From: CAZBZG01 sp964496245
Lineage (GTDB): Bacteria; Planctomycetota; SZUA-567
DNA length: 22,938 nucleotides
NCBI GenBank assembly: GCA_964496245.1
Contig: CAZBZG010000036.1
Location: 1-22,938 of the forward strand
Direction: 5' to 3'
Part shown: positions 5,353 through 13,595 of the stretch, in pieces
Layout: each line of letters begins with the position of its first letter
Numbering within the stretch: position 1 is the stretch's first letter
The notes under the pieces: model-generated
What the model was told of the DNA's origin: nothing
The model's input: only the letters and a program-made list of their open reading frames with translations
Database searches by the model: none
Position numbers and translations under genes: made by a program

Positions 5353-8310
5353 CTACAGGCCCTTCAGGAACTTCTTGAGGCCCGGATCCATCTCGGGCGA
5401 TTCGGGTTCAGGGGCGGGCTCGGGTTCGGATGCGGGCGCGGGCGCCTGGTCCTCCGCATCGAGCTCCGGCCCCTCGGTCCGTGTAGCAGCGGCCGCATCT
5501 CCGCTCCGCTTGCGGCAGGCAGCGGCCACCGTTCGTTCCCGGGTTGCAGCGTCCGCCCGCCCCGCGTCCGCCAGCAGCTTGGCAAAGGCCTCGTGGTCCT
5601 CGGCTTCGTACGGATCGATGCCGACGAGGCGGCGGTAGGTGGCGATCGCCTGTTCGGTCTGTCCGAGCGCGCTGTAGAGCTCGGCCAGCTTGCGCAGCGC
5701 CCCGGCATCGTCGGCGTGGATCCCGCAGTAGGCCTCCAGGATCTCGGCCGCGCCCGCACGGTCGTCCTGGTCGAGCCGCAGTTTGGCCAGCGCGTGGTAA
5801 GGATTGCCGAGGGGTGTCTCGTGCACGAACCGCGGATAGAGCCGGATCGCGCTCGCGAGCCGCTCCTCGGCGGCTGCGCGGTTGTCTTTCTGGATCTCCA
5901 CGAGTCCGAGGAAGTACTCGGCATGGGCGTTCCCCGGGTCCACCAGGAGGGTGAGCTTGCTGAGGCGCGCCGCCTTGTCGGGCGCATTGCCCCGGAGCGC
6001 GGCGCCTGCCGCGATCACCCCGGCGAGCGCGAAGGCGCGGTCGCCCGCGCCAGCGTTGCCCTCGTCGGCCAGCTTCTGGGCGCGCTGCATGAGTTCCTCG
6101 GCCAGCGCCCACGCCTTCTCGGGGTTGTGCCGGCGGTAGATGCGCAGCAGCCGGAGGCTGGCGAGCGTGTTCTCCGGATTCGCCTCGTAGAGCTTCTCCC
6201 ATTTCTCCACCTGGCGCGGGTCCTCCATGACCGGGCATTGGACCGTGTCCGCGTAGGCCTTGAGCCGTTCGTGGAACCAGGTGTCGACTGCGGGCAGGTC
6301 CTGGCCGAGCGCTTCCTGGAAGACTTCGGCCGTGGTCTTGCCCTCGCTGTAGAGATGCACGAGCCGGCCGAGCACCTCTGGGCCGTGCTCGGCGACCAGC
6401 CACGTCACAAAGAGGCCGGCCGCCTCGTAAGCGGCGGGTACGCGCCAGGCGTATTCGGGCCGCGTGAACTCGCGGTTCCAGGTGGCGAGTTCCGGGAGAG
6501 GCCCGTGCTCGACCATGGTCTTGAAAGGGATGTCCCGGATGGAGCGGGTGTTGTCCTGCATGTACACGCTCATGCCCTCGGTCAGCCACCGCGGGATGCG
6601 GTAGCTCGATCCCATGAGCGTGACCACGTGGGCGATCTCGTGGAGCAGGGTGGATTCCCAGTTGTGCGTACGGCCGGACGCCTTGAAGTCGGACGGGCTC
6701 ACCAGGGCCACGAAGGGTCCGGTGGTCGCGCCTGCCGCGTGCAGCGTGGGGAGTCCCGTGACCCGCGCGGCAAAGGCCGACTGGCTGTGCATGATGGCCA
6801 GCCGCACGTCCTTGGGGACCGTGTAGCCGAAGCGCTGTTCGCACGTCGTCAGCATGGTTTCGACCATGCGCTCGACATACGGCTGCAGGATGTCGGCGTC
6901 GCTCTTGTAGAGCTTGACCCGGAAGCGTTCGGTAGAGAGGCGGCGGTAGTGTTCGTCCTGGCGGAGGAGCTGCCGGAGGTTGTAGACCCGGACATTGAAC
7001 GGATCCAGGCGGAAGGCTTCGGCCAGAGGCGTGGCGGCCTCCTCCTCGAGGCCGTGGCGCATGAGGCTGATGCCGAGCCGGGCGTGGGCCCGGGCGTTCT
7101 CGGGGTCGGCCTCGGCCGCTTTGCGGGCCCACGGCAGGGCCAGCTCCTCGCTGCGGCGGTGGACCAGGGCGTGGGAGATCTCCACGTACAGCCGGGCAAG
7201 CCCGTTCTGGCGCACGCGCGCCTGCGCGGCGTCGTCCGCGGACGGCAGGACGTCGTAAGCGGCGAGCAGCTCCTCCTGGATCGCCTCGAACGCGGCCTGG
7301 TCTTCCCGGAGGATGGCGATGACCGCGCGGAACGAGAGGACCTCGGGATCGCGCGGGTTGATTGCAGCGGCGGCTTCGAGGTGGGCGAGGGCGGCCTCGT
7401 TGCGTTCGTCGAGGAAGTCGACCCGGGCGCGCAGCAGCATGGCCGGCACGTACCGGGGGTTCGTCTCCAGGGCCTTGGCTGCGTGGACTTCAACCTCGCT
7501 GAAGTTGCGCTCGTGGATGAAGACGCCGCCCAGGCCGGCGTGCGCCGCCGGATGGCGGGGGTTGAGTTTGAGTGCGTCGCCGAACTCGCGCGCGGCATTG
7601 GGATACTCGTACTTTTCGACGTAGATCTCGCCCAGCCGCACGTATACGGGCAGGAACGTCTCGTCCTTCTCCTGCGCCAGGGCCATGACCGGGAAGCCGT
7701 TGCGATAGTCCTCGCCGACGATGGCACCGGCCCCGATGTAGTAGACCTCGGGCGCCGTATAGGCCTCGTCCTGGTTGGGATCGTAGCATTCGAAGAACCG
7801 GTCCGTAGTGGCGAGCCAGTCTTCCCGTCGCGCGAGCCGGTGGTGAAGGTCGGCCAGGGCCAGGCGCGCGCGCATCTGCCCCGGTGCGGGGTCGGTGCCC
7901 CTGTCGGCCATGGCCGTCTCGTAGTCGGCCGCCGCCCGGGCGTACTGCCCGGTCACCAGCAGGGCATCGCCGCGGGCGGCGAGCAGGGCGGGGTGTTCGG
8001 GGTGCTTTTCGAGCGCATCCGCAGCGACGCGGAGGGCCTCTGCGTCCCGCCCGGTCTCAGTCAGAATGTCGATCTTGAGGGCCAGAGCCGAAGGATCGTC
8101 GGCGTCCTCGAGCTGCGCCAGGGCCTCGGCGTACCTGCCGGACCAGACAAGGCCGCGGACCGTCTTGGCCATCGTCTCCCACGTGGCCTTCTGCGCTTCC
8201 GTGGCTTCGGCGTACGGATCCGGGGGCTTGTCCTCCGCACCGGCGGTTGGCCGGGGCGGGGCGAGGAAGAGCAACGCGAGCAAGAGCGGACGAAGCCATC
8301 GGTGGTGCAT
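5353..8310 (-). CDS. Secreted TPR protein with peptidase-MA-like metallopeptidase domain
   Basis: The start is ATG 8308-8310, with AGGGAGGTT six nt upstream. Upstream open codons are ignored because the promoter lies there. The 985-aa product opens with a signal peptide (MHHRWLRPLLLALLFLAPP, cleavage probably near TAGA). Residues about 35-460 are tetratricopeptide repeats, with motifs such as LLAARGDALLVTGQYARAAA and AHAGLGGVFIHERNFSE. A gluzincin-type zinc site follows: LLHEIAHVV with H557, E558 and H561, and a downstream Glu at about 578 in WLTEGMSVYM. Further TPRs run from about 700 to 920, and the tail is Pro/Glu/Ala-rich. This repeats-protease-repeats layout resembles the 'peptidase MA family' of secreted proteins with unknown substrate. 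A complete HEXXH plus Glu suggests activity. It is the first gene upstream of alr, but no functional link is visible. Confidence 0.88.
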   Translation of the reverse strand: MHHRWLRPLLLALLFLAPPRPTAGAEDKPPDPYAEATEAQKATWETMAKTVRGLVWSGRYAEALAQLEDADDPSALALKIDILTETGRDAEALRVAADALEKHPEHPALLAARGDALLVTGQYARAAADYETAMADRGTDPAPGQMRARLALADLHHRLARREDWLATTDRFFECYDPNQDEAYTAPEVYYIGAGAIVGEDYRNGFPVMALAQEKDETFLPVYVRLGEIYVEKYEYPNAAREFGDALKLNPRHPAAHAGLGGVFIHERNFSEVEVHAAKALETNPRYVPAMLLRARVDFLDERNEAALAHLEAAAAINPRDPEVLSFRAVIAILREDQAAFEAIQEELLAAYDVLPSADDAAQARVRQNGLARLYVEISHALVHRRSEELALPWARKAAEADPENARAHARLGISLMRHGLEEEAATPLAEAFRLDPFNVRVYNLRQLLRQDEHYRRLSTERFRVKLYKSDADILQPYVERMVETMLTTCEQRFGYTVPKDVRLAIMHSQSAFAARVTGLPTLHAAGATTGPFVALVSPSDFKASGRTHNWESTLLHEIAHVVTLMGSSYRIPRWLTEGMSVYMQDNTRSIRDIPFKTMVEHGPLPELATWNREFTRPEYAWRVPAAYEAAGLFVTWLVAEHGPEVLGRLVHLYSEGKTTAEVFQEALGQDLPAVDTWFHERLKAYADTVQCPVMEDPRQVEKWEKLYEANPENTLASLRLLRIYRRHNPEKAWALAEELMQRAQKLADEGNAGAGDRAFALAGVIAAGAALRGNAPDKAARLSKLTLLVDPGNAHAEYFLGLVEIQKDNRAAAEERLASAIRLYPRFVHETPLGNPYHALAKLRLDQDDRAGAAEILEAYCGIHADDAGALRKLAELYSALGQTEQAIATYRRLVGIDPYEAEDHEAFAKLLADAGRADAATRERTVAAACRKRSGDAAAATRTEGPELDAEDQAPAPASEPEPAPEPESPEMDPGLKKFLKGL

Positions 8311-8338
8311 GCAGAACCTCCCTGCGACATCTATTTCG

Positions 8339-8367
8339 ATTAAACTCCACCGGTGCCCGGAAGTCCA
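8339..8367 (-). promoter_or_regulatory. Probable promoter of the TPR/peptidase gene
   Basis: On the minus strand TGGACT (8362-8367) and TTTAAT (8339-8344) are spaced by 17 bp. The predicted start near 8332 leaves a 5' UTR of about 22 nt carrying the AGGGAGG site. The -10 matches well and the -35 moderately. Confidence 0.5.
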
Positions 8368-8432
8368 GCGGATTTCGCGGACGGTCCGGTCTTCCCCTGC
8401 TGCCGGAAGGCTCGGCACGGAATGAAATTCGC

Positions 8433-8461
8433 TTGACGCTGGCAGGGGGTTCGCTTACGCT
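8433..8461 (+). promoter_or_regulatory. Possible promoter of the hydrolase-like gene
   Basis: TTGACG (8433-8438) is followed after 17 bp by TACGCT (8456-8461). The -35 is good and the -10 weak. It is divergent from the TPR-gene promoter within the same 234-bp gap and would give a leader of about 77 nt before ATG 8545. Confidence 0.45.
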
Positions 8462-8544
8462 GGTTTGTGGAAGGCATTGCGCCCGTCCGAAGGGAAAAAG
8501 GCCTTTCGCAGGCAGCTGTCGGCTACATCCGAAGGGGGTCGAAG

Positions 8545-9660
8545 ATGTTGATGAGAAACGCGTGGCTCGCATGGCTCATAATTGCTGGCATGGCTTCCTG
8601 GGCGGTTGCGGGTGAGGAGGCCGGGGACGGCGACAAGCCGGAGGCAGAGGCGACCGACGGGGGAGGCGACCAGGACGAGGGGGAAAAGAAGGGCGAGGGG
8701 GAAAAGAAGGGCGAGGGGGAAAAGAAGCTGCCCCCCCGGCGTCCCATGGCGCACTATCAGTTGATCCGGCGCATGTTTCCCAGGCCCAAGTACTACTTCA
8801 GCAAGGCGCTCGGGGGCAAGCGTATGCTCGACTATTACAAGCAATACAAACACTGCTACGAGCCGCTCGAGCATCGGGTGGAGGCGAATCCCCTGAAGCT
8901 GCTGGATTACCAGGTCGAAGAACAGCAGGCCGTGGTCGTCGTGCCCCGGGCGTACGACGGCAAGCCCGGCTGGGGCATCCTCCTGCACATCGGCCCGGAC
9001 AACAAGGCCATGCTTCCGCCGGGCTGGAACAAGGTGCTCGACAAGCACAAACTGATCTATGTCTCTCCGCACGGCGTGGGCGATCAGCAGCCCGACGTGT
9101 ACCGCATGGCCGTGGCTCTGGATGCCCTCGCCACGGTGCAGGAGGAGTACAAGACCGAGAAAGGCAACGTGATCGCCAGCGGCGAGTACAGGGGCGGGGC
9201 CATCGCGGGTTTGCTTCTCCTCAACTATCCACAGGACTTCAAAGCGGTCATCAGCCAGGCGTGGTCCCTGATGCTCCGGCGTACCGAGCACGGCCGCACC
9301 GTGGGCCGCACCGTCTTGGAGCATGGGGAGCAGCGCGAGTACTGGAAGCCCGAGACGCCCGGGCTCGAACCCCGCAATCACGCAAAGATCAAGAGTACGA
9401 ACCCCCGGATCGTGCTTTTCAACGGCTTCCGCCGGGACAGCAAGGCGCGAGAAGTCGAGCGCGTGCTCCGCGGCGCCTATACGTGGGCGCGGTTCAAGTA
9501 CGATCTGCTCGTCATGGATCTGCCGGGCACGCGCGGCAGCCTGATGCCGGTGGAGGCGCTGGAGCAGGCGCTCGCCTGGATCGATACGGGCAAACGCCCC
9601 AAGGATCTGCCGAAGCCGCGGTACAACGCATACGACATCCGCATGCCCGGGGGATACTGA
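8545..9660 (+). CDS. Secreted alpha/beta-hydrolase-like protein lacking the nucleophile serine
   Basis: ATG 8545 follows AAGGGGG and gives MLMRNAWLAWLIIAGMASWAVAGEE, a convincing signal peptide; a start at 8551 is also possible. The 371-aa protein then has a low-complexity Gly/Glu/Asp/Lys linker (about 24-61) with three GEGEKK-type repeats. The rest resembles PHB-depolymerase/feruloyl-esterase-like alpha/beta hydrolases: a strand VVVVPRAYDG, a loop GILLHIG, and the region NVIASGEYRGGAIAGLLLLNYPQDFKAVI, which aligns with the nucleophile elbow followed by helix C. The expected G-x-S-x-G-G reads G213-E-Y215-R-G-G, so Tyr occupies the Ser position. No clear alternative elbow is present. It may therefore be a non-catalytic binding protein or use other chemistry. 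The downstream neighbour is convergent. Confidence 0.7.
   Translation: MLMRNAWLAWLIIAGMASWAVAGEEAGDGDKPEAEATDGGGDQDEGEKKGEGEKKGEGEKKLPPRRPMAHYQLIRRMFPRPKYYFSKALGGKRMLDYYKQYKHCYEPLEHRVEANPLKLLDYQVEEQQAVVVVPRAYDGKPGWGILLHIGPDNKAMLPPGWNKVLDKHKLIYVSPHGVGDQQPDVYRMAVALDALATVQEEYKTEKGNVIASGEYRGGAIAGLLLLNYPQDFKAVISQAWSLMLRRTEHGRTVGRTVLEHGEQREYWKPETPGLEPRNHAKIKSTNPRIVLFNGFRRDSKAREVERVLRGAYTWARFKYDLLVMDLPGTRGSLMPVEALEQALAWIDTGKRPKDLPKPRYNAYDIRMPGGY
8674..8727 (+). repeat. Three in-frame 18-bp tandem repeats
   Basis: The unit GGCGAGGGGGAAAAGAAG occurs at 8692-8709 and 8710-8727 identically and at 8674-8691 with one base changed (GAC for GGC). It encodes (G/D)EGEKK three times in the linker behind the signal peptide of the hydrolase-like protein. 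Near-identity suggests recent slippage or duplication. Confidence 0.95.
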
Positions 9661-9668
9661 TCGTAGCG

Positions 9669-9700
9669 CCCCGGCTGACGGTTCCCCAATTGCGCCGGGG
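9669..9700. terminator. Weak hairpin between convergent genes
   Basis: CCCCGGC (9669-9675) and GCCGGGG (9694-9700) can form a 7-bp stem with an 18-nt loop, in the 45 bp between the hydrolase-like gene and the kinase gene. There is no T-tract on either strand, so termination here is only a possibility. Confidence 0.25.
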
Positions 9701-9705
9701 GGCAG

Positions 9706-11421
9706 TCAGGGCTTCTGTCCGCGGTCCCGGCGCGCCTCCGTCCGATCGAGGCAATGCAGGACCAGGGACAGCAACCGGTCCTTGTCCGGCGGTTTGAGCA
9801 GGTAGCCGTCGATCCCCAATTCCACGCATTGCAGCACGCTCTTCTTGTCGCGGTCGCTGGTCAGGATGACGACCGGCGTTGCTTCGGTTTCGGGCGCGGC
9901 GCGAATTTCCCGCAGGACCTGGGCACCGTTCTTGCGCGGCATGAAGAGATCGAGCAGCACGAGGTGGTAGGCGAGTCCGCCCTCGGCCGCGCTGCGGACG
10001 AGATCCACCGCCTGCAGGCCGTTGCCGGCCTCGGTGGTCGCCGCGCTCTCGCTCTCCAGCGCGCTGACGATCATGTGACGCATGGGGGTGACGTCGTCGA
10101 CCACGAGGATCCGGGTGCCCTTGAGTCGCCTGCCGGGCGACGCCCGGTCGCGTTTCGTCGCGGTCACCGCTCTGGCGGTCGCCGTGATCTCGTCGATGTC
10201 CTCCTGCGTGGCCGGCTCCAGGCTGACGAGGGCCGGGGCGGCCGCGTTCTTGTCCGGCTGCAGGGGGAGATCGATCCAGAAGGTCGTGCCCGTCTTTTCT
10301 GAGGTGTCGAAGGCCACGGTCCCGCCGAGGCAGCGCTCGCCCAGAAGCTTCATGCTGTAGGTTCCGATGCCCCGGCCGTGCCGGCTCTTGGTGGAGAAGG
10401 ATCGCTTGAAGACCTGGCCCGCGATCTCGGGCGGCATCCAGGCGGGGTTGTGCACGCTGAAGCGCAGGCCGCCATTCGTGACCTCGAGGCTGAGGCGTAC
10501 TTCCTCCCCCGGCTTGGAGGCTTCGTAGGCGTTGCGGAGCATGTTGCCGAGCACGCGGATCAGCAGGCCCCGGTCGGTCACGAGGTCCGGGGCCTCCGAC
10601 GGCAGCCCCACGTCCAGCAGTTTGCCTTCGGCGCAGGGATCCTCAGACAAGTCGTCTCGGAGTTCGAGCAGAAGGCTCGACGGATCGACCGGTTCCCAGG
10701 CGGGTGCGATCTCGTCCGCTTCGGCGAGCGCGATTGCCTGCTGGGCACGGATCTCCTGCAGCAGGCGCCGGCCGAGGCGCTGGATGCGCGTGGTCGCGTG
10801 TTCTTTGCGGTCCGGGTCCAGGTTGGGAAGCAGGCCGGCCCATCCCTGGAGCGAGCCCACCGTGTTCAGGACGTCGTGGAAGAAGACGCGTTCGAGCAGT
10901 TCCCGCCGCTTCTGATCGCTCACGTCCTGCAGGGAGACCACGGTGAACCGGTGCGGACCCAGGTCCAGGGGGGAGGCCAGGATCGAGAACTCAAGGGCCT
11001 CCTCGCCCTCGGGCGTCCGGATCGCGAGCGAACAGGTCCCCCGCTCGGGCGCGTCGCTCTTCCTGCTCGCGAGAAACGTGTGCAGGGCTCCGCAGTGGGC
11101 GCAGGCGGTTGCGGTGCCGCACCCGTCCTTTCCCTCGGTGCTGTGCAGGCATCCGAAGGCCTCCCCGGGCCGCAGCCCGACGAAGCCCTCTTCGGGCGCC
11201 AGTCCGCGGGATTCGAGCATGGCTGCGTTCGCCGCCACGATCTGCCGCTGTTCGTTGAGGATCAGGACCACGCCCTGGAACGCGTGAAGGATCGTGTGGA
11301 TGACGGGATTCTCTTCGACGGCCCGGAGCTGGTCCTCCAGGGCTTCAGGGGATGCGCGGTCCTGCAGGGAAGGCGTGTCTGCCGCCGCCCCTGCCCGGCC
11401 CTGTCCGTGAGATTCGGCCAT
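9706..11421 (-). CDS. PAS-sensor histidine kinase with C-terminal receiver domain (hybrid)
   Basis: The start is set at ATG 11419-11421 (MAESHGQGRAG), preceded by GGAGGAGG; an ATG at 11460 lies inside the predicted -10 box. The 571-aa protein lacks transmembrane segments and is probably cytosolic. A PAS-like domain (about 35-165) carries a Cys-rich insert: C91, C101, C107 and C110 in GCGTATACAHCG. The kinase core has the phospho-acceptor H182 in VFFHDVLNTVGS, the N-box NMLRNAYEA at about 293, and G-boxes SRHGRGIGTYSMKLLG and TGTTFWIDLPL. The receiver (about 436-560) has VDD, phospho-acceptor D491 in LLDLFMPRKNG, T521 and K543 in YLLKPP. All signalling residues are present. Receiver output could be phosphorelay to an unlinked protein or autoregulation. 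No cognate regulator is encoded nearby. Confidence 0.92.
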   Translation of the reverse strand: MAESHGQGRAGAAADTPSLQDRASPEALEDQLRAVEENPVIHTILHAFQGVVLILNEQRQIVAANAAMLESRGLAPEEGFVGLRPGEAFGCLHSTEGKDGCGTATACAHCGALHTFLASRKSDAPERGTCSLAIRTPEGEEALEFSILASPLDLGPHRFTVVSLQDVSDQKRRELLERVFFHDVLNTVGSLQGWAGLLPNLDPDRKEHATTRIQRLGRRLLQEIRAQQAIALAEADEIAPAWEPVDPSSLLLELRDDLSEDPCAEGKLLDVGLPSEAPDLVTDRGLLIRVLGNMLRNAYEASKPGEEVRLSLEVTNGGLRFSVHNPAWMPPEIAGQVFKRSFSTKSRHGRGIGTYSMKLLGERCLGGTVAFDTSEKTGTTFWIDLPLQPDKNAAAPALVSLEPATQEDIDEITATARAVTATKRDRASPGRRLKGTRILVVDDVTPMRHMIVSALESESAATTEAGNGLQAVDLVRSAAEGGLAYHLVLLDLFMPRKNGAQVLREIRAAPETEATPVVILTSDRDKKSVLQCVELGIDGYLLKPPDKDRLLSLVLHCLDRTEARRDRGQKP

Positions 11422-11458
11422 CGCCCTCCTCCGGCAAGCGCCCCTCGCGCCCGCATTC

Positions 11459-11488
11459 ACTCTACCTGTACCGTGGCCGAGGTGTCAA
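11459..11488 (-). promoter_or_regulatory. Promoter of the PAS-kinase gene
   Basis: On the minus strand TTGACA (11483-11488) and TAGAGT (11459-11464) are 18 bp apart. The start near 11452 gives a UTR of about 31 nt to ATG 11421. This supports the shorter start of the kinase. Confidence 0.6.
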
Positions 11489-11507
11489 GCGACTCCTGCC
11501 CGGAGAA

Positions 11508-11524
11508 CGGACGCGGCGCGTCCG
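11508..11524 (-). terminator. Hairpin just after the CPBP protease stop codon
   Basis: Reading the minus strand, CGGACGC-GCC-GCGTCCG is a perfect 7-bp stem with a 3-nt loop, starting 3 nt after the stop of the CPBP gene and followed by TTCTCC. The position suits a terminator but the T-tract is poor. Confidence 0.4.
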
Positions 11525-11527
11525 CGT

Positions 11528-12589
11528 TCAGGCGCCGAGGGCGGCCAACATCAGGAGCACGAGCGAGTTGTGCAGGGCGTGGACGCACATGGGCACGGTC
11601 AGGCCCCGGGTGCGTTCGCGCAGCACGGCCAGGAAGAAGCCGAGCAGGGCCAAGGGCAGGAAGCGCAAAGGGTCGAAGTGGAGCAGGCCGAAGAGCAGGG
11701 CCGTGGTGAGGGCCGAGGCCTGCCAGCCCAGATGCCGGCGCAGGGCGCCGTACAGAAGCCCGCGGATCAGCAGTTCTTCGGTGATGGCTGCGCCCACGGC
11801 CGCGTACGCCCAGAGCGCGGCCCGCACGGCCGGGTCCAGGTCGGCATGGACCAGGAGCTGGATGGTCTCCTGCTGCTCGGGCAGGATGGGACGCCCGAGC
11901 GCCTTGAGCACGAGGACCACCACGACCAGGTTGAAGATCGAGGCGGCGGTGAACACGGGCACGAAGGCGAGATAGGCGGTCAGGCTCGTGCGCAGGCGCC
12001 CGAGGAATCCGCGGCGTTCGAGGCCCAGCTGCCCAACCGCCCCCCGTGCTTCGAGGATCACCAGCGCGTAGAGAGCGGTGAGAAGCGAGAGCACGACCGA
12101 AGCCAGGGCGTTCGTCTGAACGGATCCGTCGAGCGCGGGCAGGTGCGCGGCACCGGTCCGACAGACCGAGAAGAAGGCCAGCACCTTGGCGCAGTCCCAC
12201 AGGCGCCAGTCGGGCGGCGCCTGGGCGGGCGCGCACCACCACCGGAAGTCGAAGACGCGGTCCTGGACGCGCAGAAGCACGAGCCCGCCGAGGAGCGGGA
12301 GCGCCAGGTAGAAGAGCGGGACCTCGAAGGCCTCGGCCATCTCGGCCCACGCCCCTGCGCCGCCTCTGCGCAAAGCGGGGCGGTCCGGCGTGGGGGGCAG
12401 GACCTGATCCTGCGGCACGCGCACGGGGCGGTCGGCCGCTTCCGGAGACGCACTCGGCGGGGCGGGGCCGGTGACATAGGCCCGCCCCCCCAGCACCACC
12501 GCGGTCACCACCACGATCAGGCCGAAGGCCTCCTCCAGGCGGCGGGAGCGGGAGAAATCGATCGTGGCGCTGTCGGGGGATGCACCCAT
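11528..12589 (-). CDS. CPBP-family intramembrane metalloprotease (CAAX/Abi-type)
   Basis: This is a 353-aa polytopic membrane protein. Hydrophobic segments lie at about 21-36, 91-107, 161-180, 203-230, 258-275, 291-303, 309-323 and 340-353. The C-terminal half has the family's motif set: motif 1 EELLIRG (E271, E272, R276), motif 2 FGLLHF (H304), and motif 3 CVHALHNS with H337 and N341. These residues bind metal and form the membrane-embedded active site in the Rce1/CPBP family. Bacterial members process membrane peptides or bacteriocin-related substrates; the substrate here is unknown. The N-terminal half (1-200) has a Pro/Arg-rich loop at about 41-75 and is longer than in minimal family members. 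The start is ATG 12587-12589 with a modest AGGA upstream. It lies 160 bp behind the ThyA-like gene on the same strand. Confidence 0.88.
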   Translation of the reverse strand: MGASPDSATIDFSRSRRLEEAFGLIVVVTAVVLGGRAYVTGPAPPSASPEAADRPVRVPQDQVLPPTPDRPALRRGGAGAWAEMAEAFEVPLFYLALPLLGGLVLLRVQDRVFDFRWWCAPAQAPPDWRLWDCAKVLAFFSVCRTGAAHLPALDGSVQTNALASVVLSLLTALYALVILEARGAVGQLGLERRGFLGRLRTSLTAYLAFVPVFTAASIFNLVVVVLVLKALGRPILPEQQETIQLLVHADLDPAVRAALWAYAAVGAAITEELLIRGLLYGALRRHLGWQASALTTALLFGLLHFDPLRFLPLALLGFFLAVLRERTRGLTVPMCVHALHNSLVLLMLAALGA

Positions 12590-12749
12590 GCGGTCCTGTC
12601 AACGCGGCAACACGTCACGCGGGATCGGCATCGCGGTCGGGACCGGGGGCGCGGGAACCGTCGGCTGCAGGACGGATGCCGCGCCGACGCCCAACGACAC
12701 TGCGATGCGGGAAACGTGCTGCGGGTTCCCGTGCTCCAGCGCAGCCGTC

Positions 12750-13595
12750 CTACCGGCCCATGGCCTCCACCTTCTGCAGGATCTGGGGGCGGGCCTCTTC
12801 CATGATCTCCCGCATGTCGCTGTATCGGAGGGTGCGCTCTTCGAAGCTGCGCTCCTCGAGCCCCTTGACGAACCGCGCTCGGTACTCGTCGAAGTAGGAT
12901 CCATAGAGGTGGTAGCTGTCGGCGAGATGCGTGTACCGGCCAAGCCGCACCTCGCGCCCGCAGCGTTCGCTGATGCGCGCGGCCAGGGCGAGCTGCAGCT
13001 GCGTGAGCGCGAAGATGTTCATGAAGGCCGCCTTGTAGGCGTCGTTCGAGCGGAAGCGGACGTTTGTCGACAGGTACAGCGTACCCTCTTCCTCGGTGAT
13101 GCGGCTCCAGAAGCTCTGGAGGCACGCCGGGTCGTAGCAGTCGTTGTCTTCCCAGACCTTCCATGTGATGGCCTGGGCCCGCCGCGTGTACGGGGTCTTG
13201 GCGAGCTTCTCGGCCATCATCTCGATCTGATCGAACGCGGTCTCGGCGATGCCCGGGATCTTGTACTGGAAGAGGCGTTCGTTGTAGGTGTACTCCCAGC
13301 GGGTGTCGGCCGGGTCGTCGGGGTCGCGCACCAAATGGTTCTTGATGCCTTCGACCACCTCCATGGCGTATTCCTGCAGGTCCTCGAGGCCGCCGGGGAA
13401 GTCCTTGTGGATCATGGGCTCGGCCACCGGGTCCTCGACGGTGATCAGCATGGTGGCGTCCTTGCTCGGCGGGTCGCCGGGCTTGTCGTACTGGGTGGCG
13501 AGATCGCAGCCCTGCTCGTACAGGGCGATGAGCGAGTTCTCCCACGCCTCGGCGATGCCCGCGCCCCGGGCCGTGAGAACAGGGATCCCATGCAT
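12750..13595 (-). CDS. Divergent thymidylate synthase-family protein
   Basis: The start is ATG 13593-13595 (MHGIPVLTARGAG), six nt behind GAGGAGG; upstream open codons overlap the promoter. The 281-aa length is close to that of ThyA (about 264 in E. coli). Family hallmarks are in order: PYTRRAQAITW with the paired Arg of the phosphate site (about 138-139), the catalytic-Cys region DPACLQSFW (C158), NVRFRSNDAYKAAFMNIF with the RSxD pattern (182-185) and the dUMP-contact Asn (N193), then LADSYHLYGSYF at 225-235 resembling the HxY motif. The canonical LPPCH is changed to DPACL. It may be a ThyA of the archaeal-like branch, or a dCMP/dUMP hydroxymethylase relative. It would provide dTMP if it is a true synthase. 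No dihydrofolate reductase gene is adjacent. Confidence 0.75.
   Translation of the reverse strand: MHGIPVLTARGAGIAEAWENSLIALYEQGCDLATQYDKPGDPPSKDATMLITVEDPVAEPMIHKDFPGGLEDLQEYAMEVVEGIKNHLVRDPDDPADTRWEYTYNERLFQYKIPGIAETAFDQIEMMAEKLAKTPYTRRAQAITWKVWEDNDCYDPACLQSFWSRITEEEGTLYLSTNVRFRSNDAYKAAFMNIFALTQLQLALAARISERCGREVRLGRYTHLADSYHLYGSYFDEYRARFVKGLEERSFEERTLRYSDMREIMEEARPQILQKVEAMGR

Noticed and set aside
4167..5378. 403-aa open frame on the + strand
   Set aside because: It is antisense to alr, whose catalytic residues are clear; the His/Gly/Asp-rich translation is typical of a shadow frame.
5347..8343. 998-aa open frame on the + strand
   Set aside because: It is the antisense shadow of the TPR/peptidase gene, which has a signal peptide, SD, TPR and HEXXH motifs. 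Long antisense frames are expected at this GC content.
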